From Phytophthora quininea (lineage: Eukaryota > Oomycota > Peronosporomycetes > Peronosporales > Peronosporaceae): DNA of 64,000 nucleotides. The notes under the pieces were generated by a model. The model searched no databases. It worked only from the letters and a program-made list of their open reading frames with translations, and was not told where the DNA came from. Both the position numbers and the translations under genes were made by a program. The stretch is from assembly GCA_011947345.1 (NCBI GenBank), contig JAAVTG010000697.1, forward strand, positions 1-64,000. The letters run 5' to 3'. This document shows, one piece after another, positions 30,833 to 43,494 of the stretch (positions are counted from its first letter, which is position 1; each line of letters opens with the position of its first letter).

Positions 30833-33800
30833 ATGGCGCCGCGCTTCCAGTTCCGCGCCAGCAAGTTCCGCAATGTCGAGTGCAAGCTCCTTACTCGAGA
30901 TCAGACGTACGACCAGCTGCAGGTCTCCCCAGACAGCAACGTGCTGGCTGCCAGCACCGAGAGCTTCGCGTTCGCTCACGCGATGGACAGTGGCGGCTCC
31001 ATCCAAGTGAAAAGTCTAAAGCAGACGGGCAAAGAACCTCCCAACACTCCCTCGTTGATAAGAGCGCACCCTACAGGCCGCGTCACTGCGTTGAGCTTCT
31101 CCCCGTTCCACAGCGACCTCCTTCTATCGGCGGGAGACGCCAATGCGACCGTGAAGCTCTGGAAGCTACCGGCAGGTGGACTTACTGAAGACGTGGTGAT
31201 GCCCATTGCAGCCTTCCAGGAGACGGGTACAGTCGTGGGTATTGCACTGCATCCATCTGCAGATAATGTGGCGGCTACTTACAACCGAGCAGGGGGTGAG
31301 GCTCTACGACCTACAACAGGAGACAGTGAGCTTTGAGGTGCAGTGTTCAGCTGTGAGTTCTGCGACTTGGAACTGGGACGGTAGCATGATGTTGGTGGGG
31401 ACTCAGGACCAAGCGGTGAGGACGTTTGACCCGAGAGCGGGGCAGGACTCCGCGCCGGTTATTGATGCTGCGCATACAGGTAAACGGCACTTGAGTGTTG
31501 CGTGGTGTGGCCGCACACAGCACTTTGTGACTTGTGGCAGTGACCGCATGCAGGAGAGAGAGCTCAAGTTGTGGGATCCGCGACAACTCGGCAAGTGTGT
31601 GCATCGCGAGCGTCTAGATGCCGGGGAGTGGGGCAGTTGTTCCCGCTGTATGATGCCGATTTGGACTTGTTGTACGTGCTCGGCAAAGGCGACCGCAGTG
31701 TGAGAATGTTTGAGTTGGACTTGACTAGATCTCCGTATGTCCACGCGCTCAACCATAGTGCACTTGGTAGCATGACAATTGCGGCGGCATTGCTGCCGAA
31801 GCAGTGTGCGACACGAATGTCTGCGAGGTTGCGCGGGTGTTAAACCTGAGCAGCAGCGGAAGCAGCAGCGGTGGTAGCTGTGAAGTCGTGAGTTATCGTG
31901 TTCCGCGCAAGGAGGCAACGCATACCTTCCAAAACGACTTGTACCCAGACACATTGGCGGTGGAAGCAGCGATGACAGCAGAAGAGTGGCGGCTTGGGCG
32001 AAATGCTGAGCCAAAAGTGCAGACTGTTGAGCCGACAGGCAAGAGCGTCGAAGATACGACAGGAAGTGTGTTTGGACAGCCCTCATCGAATGCACCAGCA
32101 GGGTCCCTTTGGGAACCCCGGCTGCCAATGGCACAGCCTCATCGAGCGGTGGCTGGCAGAGTTCTGGATGGGGTCAAGCGTTGTCGTCAACAGCGTCATC
32201 TAGTGCGCCATCGAAGGCAGCGTCTAATGTTAAAACAGGCTGGGCATCGAATGCAAGAAAGTGGAACGAACCGGAGCCAACATCGCACATGGTTGACTCT
32301 ACTCTGTCGGAGGTTAGCACTAGTACTGCCGTGCCACCGACAGAAACAAGCTCGGGCACCCACTCTCTATCGCCACCAACATCAGTGCAGGCACAAAATA
32401 CCCCTCCGCCAGCTCCGGTAGCAGCGGAAACAACAACACCAGGATCGGACCCAGCAAACCAAGGTCCATCAACGATAGCTGATGTCGTCGAACTTTCAGA
32501 CAAGGCTCAGCGCCTCGGAGCAAAATACGGTCACAAGCTCAAGTATTTACAGGGCAAAGAAGCCCCTCGCAACGAAGTATTTCACTTTGGTGACAAGCGC
32601 GTCTCTTTTTCGACTCAAGCTTCGCCTGTTATTGCTGCAAACGCCACCTTCTGGGCTGCCCCGATTGCCGGTGCTGGTGGTCCTGTGCTTGTGGAAAATC
32701 TAGACGCCACTGGTAAAGCGCAGCATGGCGCCGCCCCGGTGATTAACGGGCAGAAAGCTGAGGTCACAGCTCTCGCTTTCAGCCCGTTCAATGATCATGT
32801 GTTGGCCACTGGCTCAGCTGATTCGACGATCCAACTCTGGTCGCTGCCGTCGCACAGTGCCAGCGAGCCGTTCAATGCTCCAGATACGCCAAAGGTGACC
32901 TTGTCCGGCCACACTAAAGGTATCAGAGCCATGGAATTCAACCCCGCAGCGGCTAATGTGCTCTGCTCAACAAGCCAGGATTTGTCTCTACGCTTTTGGG
33001 ATGTCGAGACCGGCCAAGAAAACTTCTATGTTGACGGCAAGCTTGAAGACATTACATGGAATATGGCTTTTAGCGACGACGGCGCGCTGCTCGCCACAGC
33101 AAGTCGCGCCAAGATTGTGCGAGTGTTTGATCCGCGTCAGTCAGATCATGCGTTGGTGGCTCTTGGGTGCGGTCATGAAAGCAGCAAACCACAGTTTGTC
33201 GCGTGGACGGACTCATTGCGCTTGCTGACGGTCGGCGTGAACGCTCGGAATGAAACACAGGTCAGCTTCTGGGATGCGCGGAATCTGTTGGAACCTTTAG
33301 GCGTTCCAGCTCTAGTAGAGCCCACGTCAAGCGCCGCCAGCACAACGACACCACTCCCTCTGTACGATCCGAGCTCGCGTCTGCTTTTCCTCGTAGGAAC
33401 GGGAAGCCGCCACATCTGGAGCTATGAAATCGACCCGGCAGCTGCAAGTGTCCAAGCTAACTTACCATTCATGCTGGCGGGTACTGACACTATTGGAGGG
33501 GTAGCACTTCTCCCCCAAACCCTCTGCAATGTGCGCGACGTTGAGCTAGCACGCCTTTTGGTAACGACTCCCAATGTCATTCAACGCGTATCGTTCTCGT
33601 TGCCTCGCGCGCAGAAGCTCAAGGAGTTTTTCCAAGACGATATCTATGGGCTTGTTCGCCGTCACGAGCCACTCTTGACTGCAGCTCAATGGTTTGCTGG
33701 TGAATCAGCCTCCCCGGTCTACGATTCCCTTCGACCGGATGGTAAGGACTTTCCCAGACGACATCCTACGCGCGCCTTGCATGTGCTAATGGTTGCTTTC

Positions 33801-34126
33801 TTCAACAGGTATGGTGCCGCTTTCTGAAAAGCCAAAGGATGCAGCTCCCGTACGGCCAAAAACGTTGGACTTTCAGGCACGCTTGAAGGAAGAGGAAGAA
33901 AAAGAGCGCCAAAAAGCGGCCCAGTTTGCGCGGCTCAGCGTAAGTGCTGGCATATCGATGTGCTAGGCTAACACTTAGCTGTTGATGCCGCAGTCTAACT
34001 GTGTTTTCATGCTCTCTGTAGTCGTTGTCTGCACAGCCGACGCTGCATTCCATTCATCACACGGGCGTCAATCCTCCCGCAGCCCAAACTGAGGACGACG
34101 ACAGCGATGATGACTGGGACGACTAA
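30833..34126 (+). CDS. Coronin-7/POD1-type tandem coronin
   Basis: Actin- and endomembrane-associated protein with two coronin-type WD40 propellers. ATG at 30833 opens with FQFRASKFRNVECKLLTRDQTYDQLQVSPDS, the coronin N-terminal signature. First propeller includes VTALSFSPFHSDLLLSAGDA and VKLWKLP; second (from about 32470) starts KYLQGKEAPRNEVFHFGD and includes VTALAFSPFNDHVLATGSADS and LEDITWNMAFSDDGALLATASR. A S/T/P-rich linker separates them. Introns lie at 33742-33808 and 33940-34021; the protein ends EDDDSDDDWDD, the acidic tail seen in coronin-7. Four indels (G run 31292-31296, T near 31636, near 31806, G run 32111-32113) interrupt the first half; allowing for them gives 1049 codons. 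Confidence 0.88.
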
Positions 34127-34356
34127 CTCGGATGACCTACCAGGCAATTTTGTGTATATTGTACAGCCCCACGCGCCACTGCTTACTGTTCATAATAGAT
34201 ACCCTAGCTCGACTCGCTTGCGCTACCGCACGAAGCTTTCGTGGAGACGGTGACATACGCTCGAAAAGTACTTTGGTGATTCCCTTGGCACTAACTCGAT
34301 CTCTTTTGCAAGCACCTCCCTTGACACCTACACAAACACAAGCAGTTAGCCTTCCG

Positions 34357-37300
34357 TCACAGCAATCTTGTCGCAAATGTCCGCACCTGTCCGTGGGTCA
34401 CCTTCACCAGTGTCTGGAAGTCGGTGTATGGGAACGTAGGAACCATCGAGAAACCCACGCGAAACCCCACGCACTCCTCTTTGATGCGCAGAACTGTAGA
34501 CGGGAACTTGAAAAAGTCGATCCAGAGTGTGCTGTTGTCGTCATCGAAGCGCATCGAAAAGTGCATTGACAGCTCCCGCAATTCACACAACAAGCGGAAC
34601 GAGCGACTGAGGAAGTTCTCTAACACCTGAAGCTTCGAACACAAGCTCCCATCATTCACATTCTCTAGCAGGTCAGATTCGTCTGCGATCTGTGAAATGT
34701 GACGAGGGTCCAACAGTAGCCTCTGCAGCACTAGCACCACATCATCCTCGACAGAAGAAGAGGTGGTGCGTTGTCTTCGTTTAAGCGTCTCGTTGACTTT
34801 GACCGATGTCGATGCCATTGGAGATGCCAAATTCACTTCCACATTAACCTCCACATCGAATAAGACGTCTTGAAAGCGAGAGCTGAGTCGAAGGAGAGAG
34901 GCTGTGGCCTCTTGGATGCGCCACATGCAGAGGCTGTCTTGGATTGTTAGCAATTCTTCGGCTGCCAGCACCTCCTGTTCCAAGCGAGTTGATGCCGCTG
35001 AGGTCACAGGCTCCAGCTCTGCTGCTCGTCCCTCCAACACATTCAGGCGGCTCTGCAGCACCGACTCCTCCAGCAAAAGCGACGAACACTGGCTTTCCAG
35101 CTCTTTCACGGCAGACTCGTACTCATTCTGAGCTCCTTGCTGCTCTTCGATAGCATCAAATAGAACACTCATTTGCTCTTCACGTGCGATCATCTCCTGT
35201 AGTTTTACCAAATCCTGCTCGCGCTTCGCACTGTCTTCGGAAACAATCGCCTTCAATGACTTGACATCATCTGCCAGAGACCTCGCGCCCGAAGATAAAT
35301 TGTCCACCAACTGCTTCTCCATTTGGGCGCGAAATTGACACCACCCGCTGCGCGCGACCATCTTTTCGGTCCTGTGCAACTCCTTAATGGCTTTGTGCCC
35401 CTCGGGTCCCAAGTTTTCTGGGCTGAAGAGAGCTGGGGCCTTCAAATCTAGCAGTGATGCCAATTCGTCTGAAAGATCAGATGACCAATTAGATACATCC
35501 TGCGAATGCCGCTTAATCACCTTGGACGATGTGTTGTACGCACAAATAACCTTCACGTTCTTTGCTATCGGATCAATAGAGGGTTTGATTCCATTTCCAA
35601 AGAATGGCGTGTCGGCCTCCAGTGAAACATCGTGATCCATGGCGACAACCGAAAGCAACTCCTCCATCGTAATCAGCTGAACAGCTGAAACAGCCTTCGA
35701 TGGCGACTTTCTCCCGCCCGGACTGACGCGGTCAAACTGCGACGACAAATTCATGACAACCGATTGCCTCGACTCAGTATCGCTATCATCGCTGGTCTCC
35801 AGGCTCATCATACTCTGACGAGACGTCGCTTCTTCCCGAATCGGGTCAAGCGTCACGTCTTGGCTAGCCCGCTGAGACGAGTCCTCAAACCGACTGCTGC
35901 CTTGACTCGATGGCATTTCAGCCACTTCATTAGCCAAATCGCCCAACGTGCCCGGAAGCTCTGGCTCAGGAGCAGACTTGGTCAGCTCGTAGACAGCGGA
36001 CTCAGTGAGGAGACGTCCGAGGCTGAACTCCGCAGTGTTAAACTCGGTCGTATCATCATCACGTGGAAGACTTGTCCGCGCACCAGGCACTTGTTTACCT
36101 GAAGGATCAACACTGTTTCGTCCAAACATGGTAAACTGGTTCGTGTAGTCCCCCGTGATTTCCATGTCCTCTCCTGCATCTGAGGACGCCGATGAGTCGG
36201 CGTACGGGGTGCGAGTTGTTGGCATGAGGAACGAGTTGTTCCTCGTCGAGGGTGGTGACTGAGAACTTGCTTTAGTCGATGAAGCCGCTATTGACGCCAC
36301 TGCGTTGGACTGAGTCCCATTAATCGTTCTGCGCCGGCGGCGCCGGGCTTCTGCCTGGTTATCGAGCGGGCTGTATCCTCGCATACTGTGTCTACGTTGA
36401 TTCTTGGCAGATGGCTTTGATGCAAGAAGGCTGCTACGTCGCTGAAGGTGGTCAAACACTGGAATTTTTGACGGTAACTCCAGTCGTGCATCATTCTCAG
36501 TCGATTCCTCATCATCCACAGAGTCGGCTTCATCGAGAATGGACGAGTTCAAAGAAGTCTCTTCATCGTCAGGTTCTTCTGCGCGTGGCTCCGAAGGATA
36601 TAATCTCATGGTGTCTTTAGCACACATGGGGGTCATTGACGTAGATGGCGATCCGTGGTTGAACTCGGCGCCTTGAGAAGGACCAAAATTCACCGACTTG
36701 TTTGGTGTGGTTTGAACGCCGCTTTCGGCCGGCTTTCTCGACTTTCGGGCGCTCAGGATGCCCTTTAACGGAGTTCTCACTCGCGTTCCCCTGGAGGAGG
36801 TGAGAATAGCGAAGGCTTGGGAATCCACGACGGCAAACTCTCGTCAGGCGAGCGTTCTACTGACTCTCTTGGGTTTTGATCGCTGCCTAGAGTTTTCTGT
36901 CGATTCTTCGACGATGGTGATCGAGACGATAGGTCATCGCGCGCCACGTTAGTATTTGAGTCCACCACCATCGCATCTGGCTCCTGGTTGTCAGTGCTTT
37001 TATCCACCCGCGACCGCTTCTCTGAGTTTGCTACTGGAGAATCTGCATCATGAGAACGTTTTCGCGAAGCCTCCTCCGAATCCGCGTTACCATTCGCGGG
37101 CGCCTCAAATGCGCTGTTTAACTCCAGTAAGCCACTGTCATCAATCGTCTGACGACGGTCTTCCTGCACAAGTGAGCTGTCATCCAGCATATTCAGCACG
37201 TCGCTTGGATCAACAGTAGCACGCCGCTTTGTGGTGCTCTTGGCCTGAGCTGGAGACGTCTTGCTCTTGGGGGCCGCTGGGGACTTGTTTTTGTGCAGGA

Positions 37301-38335
37301 GACGTCATGTATTTGGATACAGCTGCTGTCTTGCTTTTTGATTCGGCCAGCATACTTTTGGCGCTGGCGACGCTTTCTTTGAAGCTGAGGCCGCCTTCTT
37401 CGACGCCGAGGATGTTTTAGTTCGAGTTGGCGACGGCGTGCTTTTGGGTTTGAATGTCTTCGGTGGTGTCGACTGTTTCTCTTCACTGTCTGCCGCATCA
37501 TCAAGCTCCAGCGACGTGTTGCTGAGACTCCTGGCCTCCTTCTGCAGCGCAGCCACCACAGACGCAGCCTCCGTCGGGTCCAGCGTGGGTCTCCTCTCTG
37601 GATTTTGCTCCAGCAAATTCGGCGCGAACATGGAGTCTGTGAAGCTGTCACTTGTATTCATCGAGCCCCTCCGCTCCAGGGGCGCCTCGCTGTCATCTCC
37701 CAGAGATGCCAACTTCTTGCTCGCAGACAGGGTCGCTTAGTAGCCAACGACCTGGTGGATCGGGCTGGAGACGCCTCGTCCTCCTGACTCCTCCGTCGAG
37801 AGCGCGTGGACCTGGCAGGCGACACGTCGACGTCTGCACTCTGTCCCTCCAGACTGTTCCTGCTCTTGTCCAAGCCTCCCTCCGCCTCCAGCAGACTCCT
37901 CAGAGCAGTGGGGGACACCGTGTCTCGCCTGGAAACTGCAGCGTCCAGTGCTTCTGCCTCTGAGCGGTTCGATATTAACGCTGCCTTGGACGGAGATAGC
38001 GTCCGTCGTTTGCCGCTGGGGGCGTCGTGGGTCCCCGTTCGTTGGCTGCATTCTTCTTCTCCGGCGTCTTCTTCCTGGCACTGGCAGTTGCTGTCGCCTC
38101 TTGTGTCGTGCTCTTCTTGGAGGAGCTCTCGGGGAGGTTAACTCGTCTGCCCAATGGATTAAATGTAAGCGGTTCAGTATGGACTTGGATCAGAACTCCC
38201 TTCAGGCTTTCGCGCACCTGGCGTGGCGTCCTTGGAGACGTCGGCAGCTTCGCCCAAGATCTCTCGCTGCAGCTGGCGAGTGATAGTGTCGCGTCGGCGC
38301 GTGGCGGGCGTGAGCGCGATCGCCTCGTCGGCCAT
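34357..38335 (-). CDS. KNL1/Spc7-like kinetochore scaffold
   Basis: Proposed outer-kinetochore protein that recruits spindle checkpoint factors. ATG at 38335 (MADEAIALTPATRRRD); stop 34357; no introns seen. The N-terminal two thirds are disordered, S/T-rich and basic. They include two short KG-V/I-L motifs (RESLKGVLIQV; RTPLKGILSARKSRK) and an MELT-like repeat (MEITGDYTNQFTMFGRNS). The C-terminal third is a long coiled coil (about 34880-35350) followed by DSLCMWRIQEATASLLRL and a globular end, like the Spc7 domain plus RWD arrangement. Five single-base losses are inferred (36788-36791 and near 37310, 37725, 38000, 38225), giving 1328 codons. The longest intact frame alone covers 823 residues. 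The family call is from architecture and short motifs only. Confidence 0.6.
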
Positions 38336-38490
38336 GGGGGTGGGGAGCGAGGGAGCGTGTTTCCCGCGCAAGCGAGGGTTTGAACGTAGCACTAGGGTTT
38401 TGTATCGAGGTCGCACCATACTAGGGTTTGTATCGCCGACATGCTGCCGGCTTTCATTGGCTGTGCGTCACACGCGAAGTTGCTGCGACC

Positions 38491-40151
38491 ATGGCGAACC
38501 TGAGCGACAAGGCGCAGCGCAAGGCGGAGAAGAAGGCCAAGAAGGCGGCACGTAAGGCCGCAGAGGCGGCACAGAACCCTGCGACGGACTCGGACGAGAG
38601 CGGCAAGAAGAAGAAGCACAAGAAGCACCACAAGCGCCAGCGCGAGGAGGCGGAGAGCGAGCAGCTCGAGAAGCACCACAAGAAGGACAAGAAACACAAG
38701 AAGCCCAAGAAAGAGAAGGCAGCCCCAGCCACAGACTTCTCCAATGGGCCCTACCAGCAACCAGCGCCCAAGGACGGCAGCTTCAAGAAGGCCTTCTTCA
38801 CGGAGGGCCAGGAGACGGCCGCCATGACGGACAAGGAGGTCACGGCCTTCCACGAGACCAACGAGATGACCATCAGCGGCAACAACTGCCTCTACCGCCC
38901 CGTGCTGAGCTTCGCCGACGTTACGTTCAACGCCAAGTTCATGAAGACCACGCAGGGCTTCGACAACCCCACGCCCATCCAGAGCCAATGCTGGCCCATC
39001 CTGGCCTCGGGGCGTGACATTATTGGCATCGCAGAGACCGGATCCGGCAAGACGCTGGCGTTCGCCATCCCGGGACTGATCCACATTGCGGACCAACCGG
39101 CTGTGTCGCGTCACTTCCCCGGCCCTCGCATGCTAGTGGTTGCGCCTACGCGCGAGCTGGCCATGCAGAGCTCGACGGTGATTTCCGAGGCCGGAAAGAA
39201 GTGCGGGCTCAAGAGCATCTGCATTTACGGCGGTGTACCCAAGCACACACAGAAGCAGGCATTGCGCGACGGAGTGCACGTGGTGGTGGCCACGCCTGGT
39301 CGTCTGAAAGATCTGGTGGAGGAGCGCTCGTGCAATTTGTCCAAGGTGACGTTCGTGGTGCTGGATGAGGCCGACCGCATGCTGGACGAAGGTTTCGAGA
39401 AGGACATTCGCTGCATCATTGGTAGCACGCACCCGGAGCGCCAGATTGCCATGTTCAGCGCTACGTGGCCACAGTCGATCCAAAGCTTGCCCACGAGTTC
39501 CTGAATGACCCCGTGAAGGTGACTATCGGCTCCGATGAGCTGGCTGCCAGCCACAACGTTGCTCAGATTGTCGAGGTGATCGACGACCGTGCTCGTGATG
39601 CCCGCACGCACACCTTACTCCAGAAATACCACTCGAGCCGTCAGAATCTGATCTTGCTCTTCGTCCTGTACAAGAAGGAGGCGGACCGTGTCGAGCGGAT
39701 GCTGCAGCAGCGTGGCTGGACATGCGCAGCCATTCACGGTGACCGCAGCCAGCATGACCGCACCGCGGCCGTGGAGAAGTTCAAGTCGGGCGAGATCCCT
39801 CTGCTTATCGCTACGGACGTTGCTGCTCGTGGTCTCGATATCCCTGGCGTCGAGTACGTTCTCAACTACTCGTTCCCTCTGACGATTGAGGACTACGTGC
39901 ACCGTATCGGACGAACGGGTCGTGGCGGCAAGAAGGGAACTGCACATACCTTCTTCACGGCCAACGACAAACCGCGCGCCGGCGAGCTTGTAAATTTGCT
40001 GCGCGAGAGCAACCAGGAGGTCCCGAAGGACCTGACCAAGTTCGGCACGCACGTTAAGAAGAAAGAGCACAAGCTGTACGGCGCGTTTGCCAAGAATATC
40101 GACGTGTCCAAGAAGGCGACCAAGATCACCTTCGACAGTGACGACGAGTAA
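38491..40151 (+). CDS. DEAD-box RNA helicase, Dbp3-like
   Basis: ATP-dependent RNA helicase, most like Dbp3, which acts in 60S ribosome assembly in the nucleolus. ATG at 38491 (MANLSDKAQRKAEKKAKKAA). The first 90 residues are a lysine-rich tail (KKKKHKKHHKRQREE). Helicase motifs in order: Q motif GFDNPTPIQSQ, I AETGSGKT, Ia PTRELA, Ib TPGR, II DEAD, III SAT, IV region LILLFVLYKK, V TDVAARGLDIPGV, VI HRIGRTGRGG. One A is missing from the run at 39482-39484, after SIQ, splitting the ORF between the two RecA domains; correcting for it gives 554 codons. It shares a 155-bp promoter with the KNL1-like gene. Confidence 0.92.
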
Positions 40152-40295
40152 ACCCGACCGCACCGATAGACGAACAAAGATTGTTGGCCGGTCGGCGCTG
40201 ATAGGTTAGGTAGACGGGAAGGACGAGAGGCTATCCTGCAACGGCAGAGTGCTGTATTGCTGTAGATTGCACGCTGCTCCTTAAGATACTTTGCT

Positions 40296-40964
40296 TCATT
40301 CATCCTCGCTGCTGCTGGCGTACTCTGCCAACAACAATGCCGTCGCAGCAGACGTCTTCTCACATTGATCTGGGCTTCTCCCCACCATACTGGTATCAGC
40401 AGACACGGCTTTCACCGACGTCTGAACAGATCTCTTGTCCTCCGCCTTCTTGGCTTTCTTGGTCTTGTGCTTCTCGGTCTTTGCAACTTGTCTCTTCTTG
40501 GCCCTCACCACTACGACCGTCTTCTTCTTAGGAGACGTCAATAACTTTTGGTACTATTGAGGGAGATCTCTGGAACTGCAGTCTTGTGCTTGAGCACCTT
40601 CAAGGCGCTCGACCGGAAGTTCTGCAGCGCTGCGAGACGTGGCGTCAGTCGAGTTGACCCACGCAAGCGACGAACCAGACCGTCACTCACCAGCCTCCTG
40701 CCGCTGCTCCCTGCTGTGCGCCGCCTGCTCCAGCTGCGTCTGCTCCAGCAGGTACAAGCGGTCCGACGTGTCCAGCAGGCCGCGACCGCCGCCCGCCACG
40801 TGCTCCTCGCGCTCCACGAGCTCCCGCCCTTCCTCCGTGGACGTGTCGGCGCAGGAGCCGGCCATCACCGTGAACTCCGTGCGCTTGTTGGGGTCGCCCG
40901 CCAGCGCCTGCCGCCGCAGCGCATCCGAGTTGTCGTTGGCCGGGTGCCACGACGGCACGTCCAT
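40296..40964 (-). CDS. Hypothetical basic nuclear-type protein
   Basis: Family not recognised. Exons 40691-40964 and 40296-40629 flank a 61-bp GT-AG intron. The first exon codes MDVPSWHPANDNSDALRRQA then TEEGRELVEREEHVAGG and a glutamine-rich helix (LYLLEQTQLEQAAHSREQRQ). The second has ALQNFRSSALKVLKHKT and a long lysine-rich tail (KKRQVAKTEKHKTKKAKKAE) ending ASSSEDE, suggesting nuclear or nucleolar location. One A missing near 40547 breaks the frame; with it there are 203 codons. An upstream in-frame ATG at 40991 could add nine residues. Confidence 0.5.
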
Positions 40965-41205
40965 CGCGAAGTTGATTTGATATCCACACATTTCAAAGCT
41001 GGGTGCTTCATCTCAATGTATTAAAACCCGTCATCAATACACCCAGCCACTGCAATCCGTCGTTTAACCCCATCTAAAGCCGGGTTTTATGGGAAAGATC
41101 CGTGAAAGTAGCAAATGGCCCATTCATTTGGCTATAAAGTATCCGTTGGGTGTGTATCAGACTCGAAACGCACCCGAGCAACTCGGCGCCACTCTTCCTT
41201 CCGTC

Positions 41206-43133
41206 ATGAAGCTTCCGCGCGCGCTCCTCGTGTTAGCTTTTCTTGCATCTCCAGCCGTCGCAGACCCTCCCGTGCAGCTCAATGGCTGGTACCCATGCAC
41301 GCAGGACTCGCTGTCCGCCGACAACACGGACAAGGGCCACAGCGACGGCTACTACATGGCCACAGAGGCGTCTTCCAGCCACCGCCGCACCGCCGAGGCT
41401 TCCTCCGAGGCAGTGCAGTATCCTCCATTTATCCATCAGTCGTTCGACCGTCTATTCGCCCAGCACGACTGGCAGCAAGGACCCAGTCAAGCGCAGAAGC
41501 ACAAGGACCAACAGCAACATGCCAAGGCCAGGCAGCAGTCCACACAAGGCCCGCCAGCCTATGAGTGCGCAGAGTTTCGGGTGCCAATGTGCTACACTGG
41601 CGTCTGCAATAGCGACAACACCATCGACGTTTTCGTCAAGCGTGTGGTGGCAGAGAACTCTGCAAACAAAGCCAAAGCTCTGTGGGTATTGCAAGGAGGC
41701 CCTGGAGCTTCGTCTACAGGCATCGAAGGTCTCATGTACACCATGTATGAGCAGCTGGACAGGGAGGTGAGTGTGTACACTCTGGACCACAGAGGTACTG
41801 GACGCAGTGCCCGGCTGCAGTGTCAAGCAGCGGAAGCAGGCGCACTGGGAAGCCCCGGAGGAGCTACGATCCGACTAGACGAGATGCCGGCGTGCATGGA
41901 CGACATCCGTTTCCAGATTGACAACCAAACTGCGGCGTTCTCCGTGACTAGCGCCGCAAAGACTTGGCGGCCATTATCGACTACGCGCTGGATGACCAGG
42001 ATGTGTACGTCTACGGTCTCAGCTACGGCACGTATCTCGTGGAGAGGCTGGTGCACTTTACACCGAAGAGTGTGAAAGGTTTCGCAGTGGACGGTATTGT
42101 GTCCGAGAGTGGAGACACGGTGGAGAAACGATCGACGTTTTCGAACTGGGACCACGATGTGGGCGTTGTCGGCGAGCGGTTCCTCGCAGCCTGCTTGCGT
42201 GACGACTTTTGCAAGGGCAAGTTTCCGGATGTGACAGACTTCCCGAAGTTTGTACACGAGCTTTATGACAAGTTGGATGCCGCTGTGGCTGGAGGTAAGA
42301 GCGGTGAAAATGCGTGTGCCGATGCATTGGCAAAGGGCGGCGTGAAGCCGTCCTACGTGATGCGCTCTGCGTTTGGCGAGTACCTCATGTCGGACCGCAT
42401 GCGGGTCGCGATTCCTGCTGTAATCTACCGCGCCTCACGCTGCAGCGATGACGATGTGACTGCTCTGTCTTACTTTGCTGAAACACGCTCCGACTCTGGT
42501 GACGACGGTGAATACAGCGACGTTGGGCCGGAGACTTTGCTCTACGACTCGGACATGCTCTACTACCTCATTGTGTTCTCGGAAATGTGGGAGACACCCA
42601 CCCCGGATAAGGCGACGATGATCAAATGGTACGAGGACTCGGTCATGGCGTCGGACAATTACTTGTCGCTTCCATACTACTGCTTGTTCACTGGTAGCCG
42701 CGAACACGCCTGCCAGGAACTGATTCACCTCCCAGTTGCCCGGCCGTTCAAGTATGATCGCGACGAGTACTGGAATAAGACCGGCGAGTTACCTGGTGGT
42801 GTCACTGCGCTGTTAATGACCGGCGGAATGGATCTGCAAACGCGACGGATGTATGGTGAACTAGAGTACGAGGCGATGAGCGGCGAGCGTATGTGGGTCA
42901 ATTTTGACGACGCCGGCCACTGCACGACCTTCACGACGCCGATGGTGCGCGGCGGCCCAACCTGTGGTGTGCGCGTTTTGACTTCGTTCGTGAAGCAGAA
43001 TGGCGTGCTGAAGGACGTTGACACCAGTTGCTTGGAGGATCTAAGGCCGCTCTCCTTCAAGGACAACACCGTGGATGCTTTCGAGCTCTTTGGCACGAGT
43101 AACCTGTACGAGAACTCTGCGTCAAACTGGTAG
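41206..43133 (+). CDS. Secreted serine peptidase, alpha/beta-hydrolase family S33 (tripeptidyl/prolyl aminopeptidase type)
   Basis: Predicted extracellular aminopeptidase. ATG at 41206; signal peptide MKLPRALLVLAFLASPAVADP. The alpha/beta-hydrolase features are the oxyanion-type loop LQGGPGASS, DHRGTGRS, the nucleophile elbow GLSYGTY, an aspartate in LMTGGMDLQTR and the histidine in FDDAGHCTTF, giving a complete Ser-Asp-His triad. Many cysteines in the mature protein suit a disulfide-bonded secreted enzyme, and PPAYECAEFRVPMCYTGVC is the usual S33 entry block. One G lost near 41958 (after TSAAK) splits the ORF; with it 643 codons. A plausible nutrient-scavenging or host-protein-degrading enzyme; the substrate is not determined. 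Confidence 0.87.
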
Positions 43134-43494
43134 ATCGATAGAAAATGAAATGACAGTGTGAAATATGATCACTTAGACCAAAATGCAAAGTCTTGATGGC
43201 CGATCGACCCTTGACCATGACGCCAAATTGCAGTAGCACGTGGCCAAAGTTTTGCTCTCCATGAACTCAAATGGTTCTGCGTTAAGGTTGTGTGTTTCGA
43301 CCAAGTCGTCAGCTTTGCTCCTCAGAAGTTGTTCTCGGCTCATGGAAACGACTGTCGCAAAAAGAGCGAGGTGATGTTCCATCAAGACATTCTCCCTCAG
43401 CTGCAATTATCTGCGTGCATGCACAAAAAAAAGGAGGAAGATGAAAGTCTTGTTACAAAAGTTTTAGGTACACGTGAAGATGTCTCTGCACTCG
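43134..43494. other. Convergent intergenic region
   Basis: Between the 3' ends of the S33 peptidase and a GH1 gene. No feature seen. Confidence 0.45.

Noticed and set aside
30869..32421. Several separate small WD-repeat proteins
   Set aside because: They are consecutive segments of one coronin-7 gene split by four small indels.
36777..37199. Stand-alone gene MLNMLDDSSLVQEDRRQ...
   Set aside because: It continues without a gap into the KNL1-like frame once one G at 36788-36791 is allowed, so it is part of that gene.
38491..40151. Programmed ribosomal frameshifting as the explanation for split ORFs
   Set aside because: No slippery heptamer plus downstream structure is consistent across cases, breaks fall in different homopolymers of many unrelated genes, and the needed shift varies in phase; sequence error fits better.
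41206..41700. RXLR-type effector features in the secreted peptidase N terminus
   Set aside because: No RXLR-dEER motif within the first 100 residues; the complete catalytic triad identifies an S33 peptidase.
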